Source: Adiantum capillus-veneris (Eukaryota > Streptophyta > Polypodiopsida > Polypodiales > Pteridaceae). Taken from it: DNA of 64,000 nt. The stretch lies in assembly GCA_014529385.2 (NCBI GenBank), contig CM043962.1:87839680-87903679 (forward strand), written 5' to 3'. A program made the translations under genes and the position numbers. This document shows positions 1 through 11,040 of this stretch, one piece after another. The notes under the pieces are model-generated. The model saw only the letters and a program-made list of their open reading frames with translations. It did no database searches and had not been told where the DNA came from. The first letter of the stretch is position 1; the number at the start of each line of letters is the position of its first letter.

Positions 1-139
1 GCTTAGCATAGCTTAGTAATTAGCATGGTAGAGGAGGTGAGCATGCATTGAAGCTTGGCTCTTGGTTGGATTTGCATCACAAAACCAAGAGTTGTTGGTG
101 TAGGCCCCCCTTCTCACAAGCTTGGAGTAGATGACGAGC

Positions 140-262
140 TTTCTAGTAAAGCTTGAGAAGGAGAGAGAGAGAGAGTCTTCTTGCTTCACACATGAGATTG
201 TGTGAGAGTGTGTTTGATAATGCCTTTGAAAAATCAGTCTCCTCTCTCTCTCTCTCTCTCTG
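140..262. repeat. GA and CT microsatellites in opposite orientation
   Basis: A GA run at about 160-176 and a CT run at about 240-261 lie 65 bp apart and could pair as a long hairpin. The translations that cross them are low-complexity Arg-Glu or Ser-Leu runs and are not genes. Confidence 0.6.
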
Positions 263-297
263 TCGACCCCTCTTGCTAAATCTTCTTGCTGGCTTCC

Positions 298-1093
298 CAT
301 TGGACCTCTCCAAGCTTAGCCAATAGGATTTAAGAAGCATAAATGATAGTCTTTTGACATGTGTCACGCTTTCCCCTTTTGTGAGAGATTTAGGTAATTA
401 AATAATGCAAGTAAACTCATTGGACCCCTTTTGTCTTCTGGCCAATAGGTACCAGGCAAGCCATGGGGTTGCTGAATGCTCATTGGACCCCTTGGAAGAC
501 TGGTCAATAGTCTTCTAGAGAGCTTAATTCTTATTGGTTCTTTTATCAAGTGTTTTTAAATGAATTAAACTAGATTTACTCTAGCCTAAAGCTCATTGGT
601 CCACCTCTATAGCCATCCAAAAGGATTTTAGTGCACCTTGTGGGCAATTGGTCTAGGGAGCTGACATGTGTCCCTTATTCCCTTTGTGTAAAGGGAGCCT
701 GTGCGTGTGTGTGTGCATTTGTCTCTCATCCCCTACTTACAGGGCTCGTCCCCTCCTATGTAGGATTCTTGAAGACTTTTTGGCACACTCACAAAGCATC
801 CAATTTTACTAAGCTTGACCATAGGACACAACCTTTGAATTTTGGAACCTTAGCATTTTGAAAGTCTTAATGAAATGAACCTTAGGGTCTTTAAAACCCA
901 TTGTTGCCCATTGCCTTTTGCAGATGGCCCCCCCCTTTGGATCCCTATTTTTCCTCCTTTGGATCCCTACTATGGCCGACCTGCCAGCTTAACCAATATT
1001 CTAACTTTTTCTCCCCTGGTACTTTCCCATATTAAATGATCAGTTGAACATGAAAAAATCATTTAGGAGAATTAGATATTAGTTATTATGACA
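298..1093 (-). repeat. 3' LTR copy of chromovirus A
   Basis: Bases 416-1093 closely match 4902-5602. The two copies stop matching right after the shared ATTATGACA, which gives an LTR start of TGT on the minus strand at 1093. Next to it, 1094-1108 reads as a purine-rich tract on the minus strand, as expected for a polypurine primer. CATTGG...CCAAT pairs continue the LTR style down to about 298, so the LTR is longer than the matched part. Its far end is not identified. Confidence 0.75.
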
Positions 1094-1510
1094 TTTCCTC
1101 TCTCTTGAAATCTTAGTCTTCCTCGACTATGGGGTAGAGAAGATAACGCCTATTCATTAGTCCTTTTCTAGGGGATAGAGGATCCCTATCTTACCCTACG
1201 ACATCGTTCCAAAATGGATGACTAATCCATTTGGTGCTTGAGAGCCTAAGCTGCTGCAAGCATGTCTACACATTAGTTCTATCAATCTTCCATAGTAGAG
1301 TGAGAAGCTCTACTTGGTGTTTGGAAGACGTTGTCTCCACAAACTTGATTCTAAGCATGTATACTACTTAACATTTGTGCACAATAAAGAAAAAGAGTCT
1401 TATAAGACAAAAACCTTGTTCATTTTAAACATTTATACATTTGCTTACTCTAGGGAAGCATTGTAAGCATTGAAAAGGGTTAGGTTATCCTTTAATTGTA
1501 TGACTTGTAT

Positions 1511-1761
1511 CTATCTAGTATCTTCAAAAGGATAGTTCTTGAACTTAATAAGATACCGTCGGATAGTCTTACCGCCTCTTAATACCTTTTCTTCATGTCG
1601 GAGGATGGACTCGGGCTGCAACACCTCTGCTTGGTCCTCGGTCTCTGGTGGGTCTTCATAGTTGGTTCTTGAGGTGGCTCTCCTTTGTAAGGCTTTAGTT
1701 GGCTCACATGGAAAGCATTGTGTATGAGCCAATGGCTGGGCAACTTGAGTTGATAGGCCAT
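1511..1761 (-). pseudogene. Chromovirus A integrase C-terminal tail and chromodomain
   Basis: Two overlapping minus-strand frames carry the end of the integrase module. One gives the HNAFHVSQLKPYKG motif (1680-1740) that normally precedes a chromodomain. The other gives a chromodomain-like segment with PESILRHEEKV and YLIKFKNYPFEDTRW-type residues near its end. The frame change between them is a frameshift. In chromoviruses the chromodomain steers integration to particular chromatin. The part after the WKNYP-like motif is missing or out of frame. Confidence 0.7.
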
Positions 1762-2070
1762 CTCATTGATTGGTCTAAGAATCTAGAAGGGACCATAGTA
1801 CCTTTTTGCTAGCTTAGCATAGTACTTTTGGTGTCCCGGTAGGGTTCTTGCCCGTCGTATGCCTTAATCGAGCCTTGGGAAATTTAAGTAAGACCCAATC
1901 ATTTTCTTAAAAGGCTTGGGTTCTTTTGTGCTTATCAGTAGAGCAGGATTTTGCCTTTGCTGTGATATAGAGATAGCATCCTTAATCTTTTGGAAAGATT
2001 CTTGTAGATCTCGACTATACTCATCTGTAGCGAAGATCTTCCCGTGTACCTTTAGTAGCAGAGGACTTTT

Positions 2071-2940
2071 TCATCTTCCCTCAATTATCTCAAAAGGTGC
2101 TTTTCTTGTGGAAGTATGTACAATGTTATTGTATGCATACTCCACTAAGGGTAAGTACTTCTCCCATTGGTATCTTTGATCTACTTCCGTTACGCAGGCT
2201 TTTAGTAGATCAAGAATTATTAGGTTAGCTATTTCACTTTGGCCATCCGTTTGCGGGTGGTAGGCCAAAGAGAAGTTTAGCCTTGTCCCTAAATTCTCAA
2301 AGAGACCCTTCCAAAAATTACTGATCATTCTAGGATCTCTATCCGACACTATGGACATTGGCAAGCCATGGTACTTGAAGATTTGTGAAATGAAGAGGGT
2401 TGCCATTTGATGGGCTTTGATAGTCTTTTTCGCAGGTATAAAATGAGTTTGTTTGCTAAACCTGTCTACTATTGTCCATATTCCTGTATTCCCATGGATA
2501 GACTTAGGCAATCCAAAGATAAAGTCCATGGATATGCTCTCCCATGGTGAATTAGGGATTGACAAAGGTTGAAGCAATCTAGGTTGCTTCTCTCCATCAA
2601 ACTTTGTCTTTTGATATACCACACATTTAGAAACATACTCTTGTATGTTTGCTTTCATGGTAGGCCAATGGAAATATGTTTCAATCCGCTTTAGGGTAGA
2701 CTGAATCCCTCTATGCCCCACATAAGGAGGAGCATAAGATTCATACATTACTTTCTCACGTAGTGAGTTAGTAACACATAGTCTATTGCCATAGAGAAGA
2801 TAACCATCTTGTAAAGTAAATGGTTCCTCTTTCTTCCCTAGTGCAAGGGTTGAAATCACATCTCTTAAATCGGGATCAATAGCATACTCATCTATCATAG
2901 AAGATAGATCATTGTGAGTTGCTATGGAAACCGCATTCAC
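2071..2940 (-). pseudogene. Chromovirus A integrase
   Basis: A 289-residue minus-strand segment spans the HHCC zinc module and the catalytic core of a Ty3/gypsy integrase. The catalytic triad is visible as D139 (SMDFIFG), D200 (VSDRDPR) and E236 (QTDGQSE). H76 of the zinc module is present, but the usual CxxC reads CVVY (C106, Y109), so zinc binding is probably lost. The frame continues downstream only after frameshifts, and the piece is severed from the reverse transcriptase. It would insert element cDNA into the chromosome if functional. Confidence 0.88.
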
Positions 2941-3208
2941 TCTCGGCTGTCTTGAGAGTGCATCGGCTACTTGATTATGCTTGCCAGCAATGTGAGCAAT
3001 ATGAAAATGAAATTGCGAAAGGAATTTTCCACCTCCTTTGTTTGTCGGAGAGCTTGGTCTGTGTCATGAAGTACTTAAGACTTTGGTGATCCGTTCGCAG
3101 AATGAAAGGAGTGTGCAATAAATAGCGCTTCCATGAGTTTAAGGCGTGTAGAACTGTGAGGAGTTCCTTTTCATATATGTCTAGAGCTTGCTCAACAGGG
3201 TCAAGCCT

Positions 3209-3777
3209 TCAACTTTCATAGGCTATGGCATGCCCTTCTTCGAGCAAAACATCTCGAAGGCAATCACCACAAGCATCACATTGGACCTCAAATGGCTTTG
3301 AGAGATCCGGCAGTGTAAGCACATTTTGAGAGATAAGCTTTTCTTTAAGCTTTTCGAAAGCATTGTTCTCCTTGGCAGACCATGTATACCTAAAGTTTTT
3401 CTTTGTTAGATCATGTAATGGTCCCACGATTTGTGAGAACTTTTGTATGAAGCGTCTATAGTATGCACACATACCTATAAAGCGTCTTAGTTCATGAAGA
3501 TTCCTTGGATAATGTGACCTAAATACTGAATCTCTTGTAAGAAAAACTCACTTTTCTTTCGATTAACATAAAGTTTATTCTCTCTTAAGACTTGAAATAT
3601 TACATGGAGGTGTTGCTTGTGTTTGTCTAGTGAATTAGAGTAGATGATAATATCATCAAAGAACACTCCAGTAAAGGTTTGGTGAGGCCTGAATAGCTTC
3701 TCCATCAAGCGGTTGAATGTGGTTGGTGCATTGGTCAAGCCAAAAGGCATGACAATGTATTCGTAAAGACCAAACAT
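3209..3777 (-). pseudogene. Chromovirus A reverse transcriptase C-terminus and RNase H start
   Basis: Minus-strand pieces at 3777-3487 and 3472-3209 encode the palm region: the MPFGLTNAP motif, then FFDDIIIYS (the catalytic YxDD equivalent reads FFDD), then the connection segment YYRRFI and the RNase H beginning with FEVQCDACG. A short frameshift with a stop separates the two pieces. RNase H continues in broken frames to about 2950. Confidence 0.85.
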
Positions 3778-3779
3778 AG

Positions 3780-4306
3780 TGCAAAATGCGGTCTTTACAA
3801 TGTCTTGATCAACTATCCTTATTTGATGGTAGCCACTTTTTAGGTCAATCCTACTGAAGTAGGTCGACCCTTGCAGCTTATCAAATAGGCTTCTACTCGC
3901 GAACGGGAAACCTATTTTTGATAGTGATCCTATTTAGTGCTCTATAGTCGACACACATGCGATATGTGCCGTCTTTCTTTTGCACTACTAGCACGGATGA
4001 ACAAAATGGAGATGAGCTAGGCCTAACCATGCCCTTCTCAACTAACTCATGTACTTGCCGCATAATCTACTCTTGTTGAGCTTGAGAAACTCTATAAGGA
4101 GGTTTATTAGGCGGTGAACTTCCTGGAAGAAGTTCAATTGAATGGTCATCATTGCCTCGTTTAGGAGGTAGTTCACAAGGGATGTTGTCAATAAAGACAT
4201 CTTGAAATCCCTTGAGAAAATTGGATAACTCTAGCTCCTTGTGATTGCTTATATTTTCTTTTGCTAAAGCATTAGGTTCATTTTGAGAATCTTTAACAAA
4301 AATCAT
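3780..4306 (-). pseudogene. Chromovirus A spacer and reverse transcriptase N-terminus
   Basis: The minus strand at 4306-4067 encodes a spacer between protease and reverse transcriptase, with the DIPCELPPKRG...DHSIELLPGS pattern typical of plant gypsy polyproteins. After a stop, 4066-3780 holds the fingers region in shifted frames (a VQKKDGTYRMCVDYRALN-type stretch is legible). Several small indels are present. Confidence 0.75.
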
Positions 4307-4467
4307 GTATAGAAAATAGAGCTCTTTATTGACTTATTGAAAGCTTGCGTATGTACAATGGGTATGGTGTTACCCATCTCTTTGGCATCTATGTACATAT
4401 CTTTTTCCTTGAACCTAAAGTAGATTTTCCTTTCAGGGAATTTAACATTGGCAGCCATGCGATCAAG

Positions 4468-4900
4468 TCATGGTGCCCCTAGGATTACATCCTCGTGCTT
4501 GAGAGGAGAGATGAAGAAGTCCTCTTTGTCCAAATAGCTTTGGACATGGAGCCTCAATTTTCTGATTAAGGGAGTGACTGAAGCTTCTTGCCCCTTGAAA
4601 GCACCATCTGCACGTAGGACATCTCCCATCTCATAGGCTTGGATGCCTAGCTTGGTGGTCAACTCTGTGGATATGAAATTGTGAGTAAAACCATGGTCAA
4701 AGAGAATAAAAGCACCATGTTCTCTTACCTTTCCCCAAGCATGGCATAGAGGAGATCCTTTGTGGTGAGCTTCCTCTTCTTGGATTTCAACCAAGGTAGC
4801 TCTAGGAGGCTCATGGCGGGTGTTCTTTTGGGGACAAGCGCGGTACGCATGTCCTTGCTCGCCGCACTTGAAACAACGGTTATCCTTGCGATAACACTCC
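4468..4900 (-). pseudogene. Chromovirus A gag zinc knuckle and aspartic protease remnant
   Basis: At 4835-4897 on the minus strand a CCHC-type knuckle (CFKCGEQGHAYRAC type) is legible across a frameshift. It is followed by a retropepsin-like segment ending GAFILFDHGFTHNFIS and DVILGAP. The catalytic motif usually D(S/T)G reads DHG. Everything 5' of the knuckle is missing because the LTR fragment abuts it at about 4900. Confidence 0.7.
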
Positions 4901-4901
4901 T

Positions 4902-5186
4902 CTCATTGGACCCCTTTGTCTTCTGGCCAATAAGAATCAGGCAAGCCATGGGGTTGCTGAATGCTCATTGAACCCCTTGGGAGATTGGCCAATAGTTTTC
5001 TAGAGGGATTAATTCTTATTGGTTCTTTTATCAAGTGTTTTTAAATGAATTAAACTTGATTTACTCTCGCCTAATTCTCATTGGTCCACCTCTATGGCGA
5101 TCCAATAGGATTTGAGTGCAGCTGTGGGCAATTGGCCTAGGGATCTGGCATGTGTTCCTTATTCCCTTTGTGTAAAGGGAGCCTAT

Positions 5187-5229
<43 letters not shown>

Positions 5230-5602
5230 TCTCTCATCCCCTACTTACAGGGCTCGTCCCCCTCCTATGTAGGAGTCTTGAAGACTTTTTGGCACACTCA
5301 CAAAGCATCCAATTTTACTAAGCTTGACCATAGGACACAACCTTTGAATTTTGGAACCTTAGGATTTTGGAAGTCTTAATGGGCTGAACCTTAGGGTCTT
5401 TAAAGCCCATTGTTTTACATTGCTCTTTTGCAGATGGCCCCCCCTTTGGATCCCTATTTTCCCTCCTTTGGATCCCTACTGTGGTCGGTCTGTCAGCTTA
5501 ACCAATATTCTAACTTTTTCTCCCCTGGTACTTGCCCATATTAAATGATCAGTTTAACAAGAGAAAATCATTGAGGAGAATTAGTTATTAGTTATTATGA
5601 CA
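4902..5602 (-). repeat. 5' LTR copy of chromovirus A, truncated
   Basis: This is about 700 bp matching 416-1093. It keeps the LTR start (TGT on minus at 5602) but is cut at 4902, where gag sequence begins. A GT microsatellite at 5189-5226 is much longer here than the short GT run at about 702-714 in the other copy. The flank from 5603 on does not match the other copy. Confidence 0.75.
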
Positions 5603-8320
5603 CTTTTGGATCTCTATTTACTCCGGTGTATACATTAGGAAAAATATGAACCCTCTAGGGGCCCTTTGGGATTAAAGCTAATTAGAGGCCATCCAATAGA
5701 AAGAGGGTGGTGGACACACTCTATACCCTCAAAAAAGTAGGGAGACAAGGTAGCCTTACACCTCTTAATGGCCTCTTACCTAATGAGAAGGTAAGGGAGG
5801 TGGCTAGGGAAAAGGGAACATGACCACTTTGACCTCTTTTCCCCCACTTTTTGGCCCTGATTTAAAAATATACTAAAAAAATTCAAATTTCCAAACAATT
5901 TCAAATTTCAACTTTTCCCTCTTTTAAAGGTTCTCAAACCTTTGGTCAAAAAAGTATTTTGACCTTCAAAAGTAAAAAACGTGCACTAAAAAATCCAAAA
6001 AAATCATTTTTTTTGAAAAACATTCAAAACATCATTTTCCACCCTCCAAAGTCTTTCCAAACCTATTCTATAGCTAAAAAGTAAATTTCTCTCTCTACAA
6101 ATCCTTTTCCAAGCTCTCCATTGCTGCAACAACCACATACACCCCCTATAGTCCAGATTATCTCTTTGCTAGCTTTCCCCCACCTCCATTGTAGCACCAA
6201 GCAAGCTCCTCCCCCATCTCTTCCCCTTGCCTTCCACATAGTTTCACACCAAGCTAGCTCCTCTCCCTTCTCTCACCTCCATTACAACATGAAACTATAT
6301 TCTAATCCTTCTATTTTCATTCACTCATACTACATGATGGAAACCTCTACTCCCGAAGATGAAAAAACTATGAACTCACATGAATTGCATACCACACCAA
6401 CATGAGGTGTGAATAGTGTGTGGGCATTGCAAGGGTTCATCTCCAATATAAAGATAGAATGGTAAGAAAACTACCCTTGTAGCTTACATTCAAAGCTTAA
6501 CATCATCTCCATCTTTAAGTTTATCATGCTGGAGAGAATAAACCTCTTTATGGCTTTCAATGTTTTGGCTTCACACCTCATAACACTGGGTGGTGCTATT
6601 TTGTTGATGGCTTTGGTGTGCCATCTATAGTTGTGTAGCATGTGATTGAGTCTCACAATGCAAGTAAGTTGTGTTATCTATGGAGAGTCATCAAATATAT
6701 TTCTTTTAATTTATTCTTTGTATAGTTGTCATTAGATTATTAGAATGATATCATTTTGTACTTTATAACTTTGTGCTCAAATAATTTGTTGTTTCCTTAC
6801 AGAGTCAACTTAAGTTTCAGAGGACATGAGCACCAACCATGTGCAGAGATGGAAATCACTCTGTTTTTGTTCCGTGAGGAATCTTTCACTACCATATTAA
6901 AGGATTTTGATAAGAACAGTAGAATTTTTATAGAATGTTGAGCCAATAGGTACTCTCTAGGATCTCTTAGAAAAGCTATCCATATAGTACTACTATCTTC
7001 TCTAGTGTCATAGACACACAAATACTCAAGTGTATATGAATCTCTAGATGAGGAAGACAAATACTTGTAAGAGAAGCCTAAGAAAAAAATCAGTCTCCGT
7101 TTGTAATTATTTTCATGAGGCTGGATTCCTCTATAAATGCAATATAAATATGTTTTTTTGTTAAATGATGTCGCATTGAGTGAGAGTATTTAATTTAGAT
7201 TACTGGAGTTTCATACATATTTGAGAAATATTGTTGACCTTTATGGATATTTTGATTTGCCAGTAAGATGTTTCAAGTCTCAACTCTTAATCACTCCACC
7301 ATGAAGAAATTCAACCAATATTTTGATTTCAATTTAATCATTAATGGTTATTGTTATTAAAGTGGATCATAACCTTTGTCAAGATGTCCTCATTTGGGGA
7401 TGTTGAATATACATCATTAGCAATGTTTCACAAGTTGAGAAAGCTAAATTCTTGCTTTCCAACATGTTATTATTTCCATACTATGCCTATGCCAAGCTTG
7501 ACTTAGAGAAATGACAACTTGAGATGGAGGTGTCGATGTATAGGGGTGACTTATTATTGACTCGTGTTTCATCATACATATATTGTAAAGCCTTTGAGTT
7601 TCCACCTTTTTGAGTAGTATTGACCAGTTTTTGGTATCAAATCTTCTTAAATATCCCTATTCACGAGCTATTGCTAGCTATTTCTTTGGTATAGCTAAAG
7701 ATGATACCAATAGCTATTACCTTGTGAACTTAACTGTTAAATTGAGCATTTGATTTGTACTATGTAGCTCATTTGGATAGAGAAAGTGTAAACATAAATT
7801 ATAGATAGATGCATTGTTAATATAGAAGATAGGTACCACTCGAGCCTATGTAAACTGCTAATCAAGAAACCTTTGGTTGGATACTATAACAATAGGGGTC
7901 ACATGTGGTTTCAAATTACCAAAGAAATAGTTTAACCAAAACATTTCCAAGAACACGAGGTGGACACACGGAAGTAAAAATTGGCTCCTTGTTTGGTGGA
8001 TTTCTAGTGCTGAATGTTTAATGCAGAGGATTTGTGAGGCCTTTGACATGGGGAGTTCACTAAAGTATATGTAACATAGCACACGTGTTCAACAGAAGGG
8101 ATTTTATATTCTTGTAAAGTTACAGAAACATGTGTACATAAGGCCTATAAGGGGTATTTTTAATCCATTTTGGTGAACAGACATGATATAAGAAAATTTT
8201 ACATAGTGAATGTTCCGGACCTTTGAACACAGAGAAAAAGGGGGGACGGAGGAGGGGGGGTTTGCTCTGATTACATCAAACACTACACCTCTATCTCATG
8301 GCCATGCATTAAAAAAAGCC
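5603..8320. other. Non-coding interval
   Basis: I see no convincing gene here. The sequence is AT-rich with a pyrimidine-rich stretch at 6060-6300. A segment at about 7930-7980 (ACATTTCCAAGAACA...GTGGACAC) resembles 8475-8515 inside the fold-back cluster and may be an older partial copy of that repeat. Confidence 0.5.
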
Positions 8321-8325
8321 CCTAT

Positions 8326-8466
8326 TTGTCATTATAAGGCCTTAGGGACCCTCAAAAAGAGGGGCCACAAGGGCGCACAGAATGACCATCCAGGGACCTT
8401 GGATGGCCATTCTGCACGCCCTTGTGGCCCCTCTTTTTGAGGGTCTCTGGGCTTTATAATGGCAAA
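8326..8466. repeat. Fold-back repeat unit 1 (long hairpin)
   Basis: The left arm (8326-8392) and the right arm (8400-8466) are near-perfect inverted copies around a 7-nt loop (8393-8399). The arms share CCTCAAAAAGAGGGGCCACA and its complement. Flanking sequence on the left (TCTCATGGCCATGCAT) recurs in the two neighbouring units, so this is a repeat family. Confidence 0.85.
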
Positions 8467-8559
8467 CATAGACCAAGACATTCCCAAGAACAGGGGCAGT
8501 GGATACAAGGAAGTAAAAAATGGTTGATGAGCATGATACAAGGTTTAGGTATTTGCCAT

Positions 8560-8760
8560 TGGGGGGGGGTTTGCTATGAACACATCCAACTGCACACTTC
8601 TATCTCATGGCCATGCATAAAAAAAGATTGTATTTGCCATTTTAAGCCATAGGACCCTTAACAAGAGGGGCCACAAGGGCATGAGAATGGCCATCCAGGC
8701 CATAGCAAAATGGGGAGGGGGCGGGGGGGGGGGGGGGGGGGGGGGAGAGGGGAGGGAGGG
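8560..8760. repeat. Fold-back repeat unit 2 (left arm only) and G-rich tract
   Basis: Bases 8560-8700 match the left flank and left arm of units 1 and 3, including GAGGGGCCACAAGGGC at about 8664. The right arm is absent. In its place is a long G run (about 8712-8760) that can form G-quadruplex structures. Confidence 0.7.
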
Positions 8761-8800
8761 AGCTCTTGCTCTGTGTACATCTAACATTACATCCTTATCT

Positions 8801-8992
8801 CATGCTCATACACAATAATTTTGCAAATTTTTGCCATGTAAAGGCCCCCAGGGCCCTCAGCAAGAGTGGCCACAAGGGCGCAGGAAATGCCCATCCAAGA
8901 CTTTTGGATGGGCATTTCCTACGCCCTTGTGGCCACTCTTGCTGGGGGCCTTTACATGGCAAAAATTTGCAAAACTATTGTGTATGAGCATG
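8801..8992. repeat. Fold-back repeat unit 3 (about 95-bp arms)
   Basis: The left arm 8801-8898 pairs with the right arm 8904-8992 around a 5-nt loop. The inner 45 bp differ at one base. A single indel of about 9 nt (GAGGGCCCT in the left arm) interrupts the outer part. The precision implies recent formation or constraint. Candidates are a fold-back MITE or a young microRNA-like precursor. Confidence 0.88.
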
Positions 8993-8999
8993 ATTCATG

Positions 9000-10070
9000 A
9001 GTGTTGAACTTTTAAGTTGTTTTCAACAGCTTCTAGCTTCCAATCGGTTCCAGATCTATCTGGGCTTGTCTCACATGAATTTGTTCATCTCATCGTGCTC
9101 TTTGACCATTGTGTGATGCAAAAAAAACATATCTTGCTCAGATTCTCCAAAAATCAATGTGCAAGTTGGATTTTTTTTAAAAAATGATGTAAAACAGTCA
9201 TTTCTTACTTTTTTCTTAATCTACGGGCTCCAACGAGCATTGAAACCATGGAATCTGAAAATACTCAAAGAACCAATGTTTTTTATTGTCCTAAAGACTG
9301 TAATTCCTACATACAAAACTTTCCCAAAATCTCACCGTAACACCTTCAAAAGTGGCTTCCAAGTGCCCTCGATCAAAATTTGAAACTGAAGGAAAACAAT
9401 CAGAATGAACTCCTAGACCGTGTATAAACTTTGAAATAACCAAAATTTCCTTCAAAAAAAAGTTATTGCTAAAAATTTGAAAATAGTCTTCCCTTGGACT
9501 TCTCACAACGATAGAAATCAAAGGGTTCAAGGAGAGGTATGGTGTCACAAGTGCATGGTAGGAATCTCATCAAGGTTTATTCCGTCAAGATCTCTTGTAC
9601 TTTATCATGTCTTCTTATGTACAATCTTACCACCCAAAAACAAATTTGCACTTTAAATGACTACAAATACTATTTAAATTATTAAACAATCTAAACTGGC
9701 TAAAAGCATGCAATGGTGGTACAAAAAAAAGGACCTTTTTTGTTTGTACCTAGTTGGTACTTCTACAAAAGTAAGAGGTTGTTTTGGAGGGAACCGTTTT
9801 TGGCCTCTAAAATAAAATGGTATAGGAGGGAAGCTAGTAAAAATCAAAAATCCAGTGACCACTCCGTCTGAAGAGACATCGTGGGTGGGGCCAATGATGG
9901 ATTGGAGTTACAACATGTTTGAAATCGTGTGACATGGCATGTGTGTCCTGTGTAGTACTAGTGGCTTTTTGTAGTGGTTCTCGACTACGCAACACTCTCA
10001 CAAAGCTCTCAGGCATCACCTTCAGGATTCCCCTATACAGCTAGCGTGGTCTCCTGCTGTGCACCTGCAT
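9000..10070. other. Non-coding interval
   Basis: No coding signal, repeat array or structured element was recognised here. The ORFs are short and of biased composition. Confidence 0.4.
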
Positions 10071-10074
10071 CACA

Positions 10075-10287
10075 ATGAGGACGCCCGCGAGGAAGTCTCC
10101 TGTTGCCAAGGGTTCACCCGACAAAGGCAAGAAGCCCAGGACAATGGATGCAACCTCTCCCTTCAAAGGCACAAAGTCTCCCCAAAGCATCAACACACCG
10201 AACACAAGGGCTAGCAAGGGGAGCATTTCTACGGAGAAATCAACAAAGTCTGCAACACCTTTTGCCGAGGACGAGAATCGGTCTTGA
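10075..10287 (+). CDS. Basic Ser/Pro/Lys-rich first exon, function unknown
   Basis: A 70-residue segment starts MRTPARKSPVAKGSPDKGKK and is rich in SP and KSP motifs, like disordered nuclear or chromatin-tail sequence. It opens the plus-strand block that runs to about 15.8 kb. The reading frame ends at 10287, and a splice site shortly before would be needed to join the 11.04-kb exon. I do not recognise a family. It may be the N-terminus of a larger multi-exon gene or an independent ORF. Confidence 0.4.
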   Translation: MRTPARKSPVAKGSPDKGKKPRTMDATSPFKGTKSPQSINTPNTRASKGSISTEKSTKSATPFAEDENRS

Positions 10288-10383
10288 ACTAAAACAAGAG
10301 GTTGGTGTTTCTACGTTGTCATGTCCTGTTTACAGGATTTGATTTTGTTTCATGAGAGGTAGCTATGTCAAAGGTTGTAAGGT

Positions 10384-10690
10384 CATTGCATGCAAGTTTA
10401 TGTACTGTTTCTTGCTCAAGAGCCTTGCATTATGCATTCATGAAAGCTTATGTGCCTTGAACCGAACACAATTTTAGGAGAAATTTCAACAATTGCACGA
10501 GTGTATTGTTTCATCTATGCATTGCATGTAAGTCAATGTTTTGTTTCTTGCTCAGAGCTTTGCATTTCTATCCTTCTTTTGCATTGCATGCATTCATGAT
10601 TCAAGCATATGTGCCTTTAGCCGAACACAATCTCATGAGATTTTTCAACAATTGTGAATGTATTGTTTCATCTATGCATCTATGCAGAAG
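10384..10690. repeat. Two-copy tandem repeat of about 136-160 bp in a probable intron
   Basis: Bases 10384-10520 and 10520-10685 share GCATTGCATG, TGTTTCTTGCTCA, CCGAACACAAT and TATTGTTTCATCTATGCAT in the same order. The copy is degenerate and non-coding. Confidence 0.6.
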
Positions 10691-11040
10691 GGTCTTATTG
10701 TATCCCTATAATCATACCATGTAGGACACGAGGGTTTACTAAGAAAATGAGGAAGTTTAGAGTTCAAAATATGGTACTGTACACTACCAAATTTGGTACT
10801 TTACAATACCAAATTTGGTACTGTACAATGATAACTCTGTATAGCCTCAAATTTGGTCAGTACCAAATTGTGCATTGGCAAGGTCATCTGTGTGACCAAA
10901 GGGCTGTTTAGGATGTAGGGTTAAGTTTGACATTGCTGAAATGTTTCCAATAGAAGGTCATTTAGGAAGCATGCTTAGGTATTTTGGATTGGTAGACGGA
11001 GGGCATGTCTAACATTTGAGCTTTGTGTTTCCACATTGCA

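Larger units (their letters stand above)
1..5602 (-). mobile_element. Chromovirus A, degenerate Ty3/gypsy LTR retrotransposon
   Basis: The stretch holds, on the minus strand from high to low coordinate, an LTR fragment (5602-4902), a gag/protease remnant, reverse transcriptase, RNase H, integrase, a chromodomain tail and a second LTR copy (1093 downwards). This domain order is that of a Ty3/gypsy chromovirus. The upper LTR is joined directly to the gag zinc-knuckle region at about 4900, so the primer-binding site, leader and most of gag are deleted. Frameshifts and stops interrupt pol. The lower end of the element was not located and may lie outside the window. Confidence 0.85.

Noticed and set aside
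5603-5607. Target duplication of chromovirus A
   Set aside because: The lower end of the element could not be found, so no flank comparison is possible.
6121-6405. Pro/Ser/His-rich ORF of 94 residues
   Set aside because: Pyrimidine-rich low-complexity sequence with no splice context, homology or domain.
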